Origin: Myxococcota bacterium
GTDB taxonomy: Bacteria; Myxococcota_A; UBA796; UBA9615; JAKLKC01
Direction of reading: 5' to 3'
Length of the DNA: 64,000 nt
NCBI GenBank assembly: GCA_023150875.1
Contig: JAKLKC010000017.1
Span: 46,185-110,184 of the forward strand
The stretch's first letter is position 1. Each line of letters begins with the position of its first letter. The notes beneath the pieces are model-generated. The model did not search any database and was not told the DNA's origin. It saw only the letters and a program-made list of their open reading frames with translations. Below, piece after piece: positions 62,897 through 64,000 of the stretch. Position numbers and translations under genes: made by a program.

Positions 62897-64000
62897 GGCC
62901 AGTCCCGCCCCCACACGATCCACACCTCCCCCGGGGGGGCCCCGCCGGTCCCGCACCCCGGGCAGCCGAGCGCTGCGTCCCCCCGCCCGTCCCCGTCCAG
63001 ATCCCCGGCGGCGAGGGTCATGGCCGCCCCGAGGCCGCCCCCGGCGTCCCCGTCCACCCGGACCGCCGACGCCCACACGGGCCCCGAGGCCGCCGCCGCC
63101 AGGCGCGCCCCGGGGACCAGGTAGATCGCCCCCGCTCCCGCGCCCCCCTCCGCGGCCCCGGGCGCCCCGACCACCACCTCCCCCAGCCCGTCCCCGTCGG
63201 CGTCCCCCAGGGGGAGGACCGCCGCCCCCAGCAGGTCCCCCGCCGCCCCCCCGTCCAGGCGCAGGAGGGCCACGTCCCCCGCCGCCCGCGTCCCTCCGCC
63301 AGCGAGGGCCGCCCCCGGCACCACCCACACCGCCCCCGCGGCGCCGCCCCCCGCCTCCCCCAGCGCCAGCTCCCCGAGGCCGTCCCCGTCCAGGTCCGGC
63401 AGCCCCGAGGCGGATCCCGCCCACCACCAGGTGCCCCCGGGGGTGGAGATCCGCGCCCACGGCGCCCCCGCGTCCACCACCACCGCCTCGCCGTCGCCCG
63501 CCCCGAAGTCCGCCCCGGAGTAGATCCCGTCGGCGTTCCGCACCTCGTCCAGGCCGTCCCCGTCCAGGTCCCCCACCGGGGTCGCCCCCAGCACGTCCCC
63601 GCCCGCCAGGCGCAACCGCGCCGACGCTGCGGCGGCGTCCAGCACTCCGCCCCCCTCCGCCGCCGCCGCCAGCACCGCTCCGGCCAGCACCAGCGCCTCT
63701 GCCTCCCCCTCCTCCCCCTCCCGCCACCCCGAGCGCGCCCCCACCAGCAGGTCGGCCCGCCCGTCCCCGTCCAGCTCGGCGGCGAAGAGCAGGTCCGCCC
63801 CCAGGGCTCCCCCCGGGGCCAGCCCCGCCACCAGCCGATGGCCGCTCCCCTCCCCCGACGCGAACGCCGCCCCGGGCAGCAGCGCCAGGCTCCCCAGCGC
63901 GTCCCCGCCCGCGCCGTCCCCCGGCGCCGCGGCCACCACGTCGGCCCACCCGTCCCCGTCCACGTCCCCCACCGCCGCCAGCCTCGCCCCCAGCCTCTCC
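62893..64000 (-). CDS. FG-GAP repeat protein, N-terminus beyond window edge
   Basis: An open frame from the right edge to stop 62893; the start lies beyond 64000. At least 369 residues are seen, made only of FG-GAP repeats with DVDGDGWADVVAAAPGDG-like Ca2+ loops and PGAAFASG-type spacers. Its stop overlaps the GTG of the next lipoprotein gene. The frame reads ERLGARLAAVGDVDGDG at the edge, so the gene continues. Presumably it begins with a signal peptide outside the window. Confidence 0.82.
   Translation of the reverse strand, partial: ERLGARLAAVGDVDGDGWADVVAAAPGDGAGGDALGSLALLPGAAFASGEGSGHRLVAGLAPGGALGADLLFAAELDGDGRADLLVGARSGWREGEEGEAEALVLAGAVLAAAAEGGGVLDAAAASARLRLAGGDVLGATPVGDLDGDGLDEVRNADGIYSGADFGAGDGEAVVVDAGAPWARISTPGGTWWWAGSASGLPDLDGDGLGELALGEAGGGAAGAVWVVPGAALAGGGTRAAGDVALLRLDGGAAGDLLGAAVLPLGDADGDGLGEVVVGAPGAAEGGAGAGAIYLVPGARLAAAASGPVWASAVRVDGDAGGGLGAAMTLAAGDLDGDGRGDAALGCPGCGTGGAPPGEVWIVWGRDWP

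Noticed and set aside
1..64000. tRNA, rRNA, insertion sequence or prophage genes
   Set aside because: I saw no tRNA T-arm pattern, no rRNA-like stretch, and no transposase or integrase motif on reading both strands; a tRNAscan-SE and Rfam run would settle RNA genes.

Overview
This 64 kb window is very GC-rich and gene-dense. It looks like a chromosomal piece from an uncultured Myxococcota-like (former Deltaproteobacteria) bacterium. The clues are surface or lipoproteins with acidic DDD linkers and MopE-type Cys/Asp metal-binding motifs, FG-GAP/integrin-like beta-propellers, several large Ser/Thr protein kinases, a CHAT-protease/kinase pair, and an alternative complex III respiratory operon. 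Starts are often GTG or TTG, and ATGA/GTGA stop-start overlaps are common. I found no rRNA, tRNA, CRISPR array, insertion sequence or phage gene.

Left part (1-13.2 kb): a MopE-repeat protein cut by the left edge; a minus-strand operon of a small membrane protein, a class III aminotransferase, a LuxE-type acyl-protein synthetase and a LuxC-type acyl reductase (together able, by inference, to convert a carboxylic acid to aldehyde and then amine); a secreted trypsin-like lipoprotein protease; and, divergent from it, a coupled gene pair (TIR-like/TPR/CHAT protein plus Ser/Thr kinase-ATPase-TPR protein) that resembles a signalling or conflict system.

Middle (13.2-42.2 kb): housekeeping and respiratory genes. 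These are TypA/BipA, a B12-binding-type radical SAM enzyme, an AbiEii-like nucleotidyltransferase with a small partner, the complete actABCDEF operon followed by a monohaem cytochrome c and a flavoprotein, pyruvate kinase coupled to a beta-propeller lipoprotein, a hybrid histidine kinase, a MopE plus seven-bladed FG-GAP lipoprotein, a TetR-controlled operon (TetR, DUF2269-like membrane protein, CrtI-like flavoprotein) with two visible operators, and a Ser/Thr kinase carrying a beta-helix domain.

Right part (42.2-64 kb): a three-gene minus-strand operon (multi-TM protein, P-loop GTPase-like protein, 1279-residue single-TM protein) of unknown function, which is the best candidate for an undescribed system; then four FG-GAP/MopE proteins (the last cut by the right edge), one of them with about fifteen copies of an 18-bp repeat encoding DDDTGG; a DUF2225-like protein; a GH79 heparanase-like lipoprotein; apolipoprotein N-acyltransferase; and a second small-protein/nucleotidyltransferase pair. 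Lnt, which finishes lipoprotein maturation, fits the many predicted lipoproteins here.

Functions are assigned from motifs and family knowledge by reading only; no database search was run. Residue positions are counted by eye and are approximate for the longer proteins.
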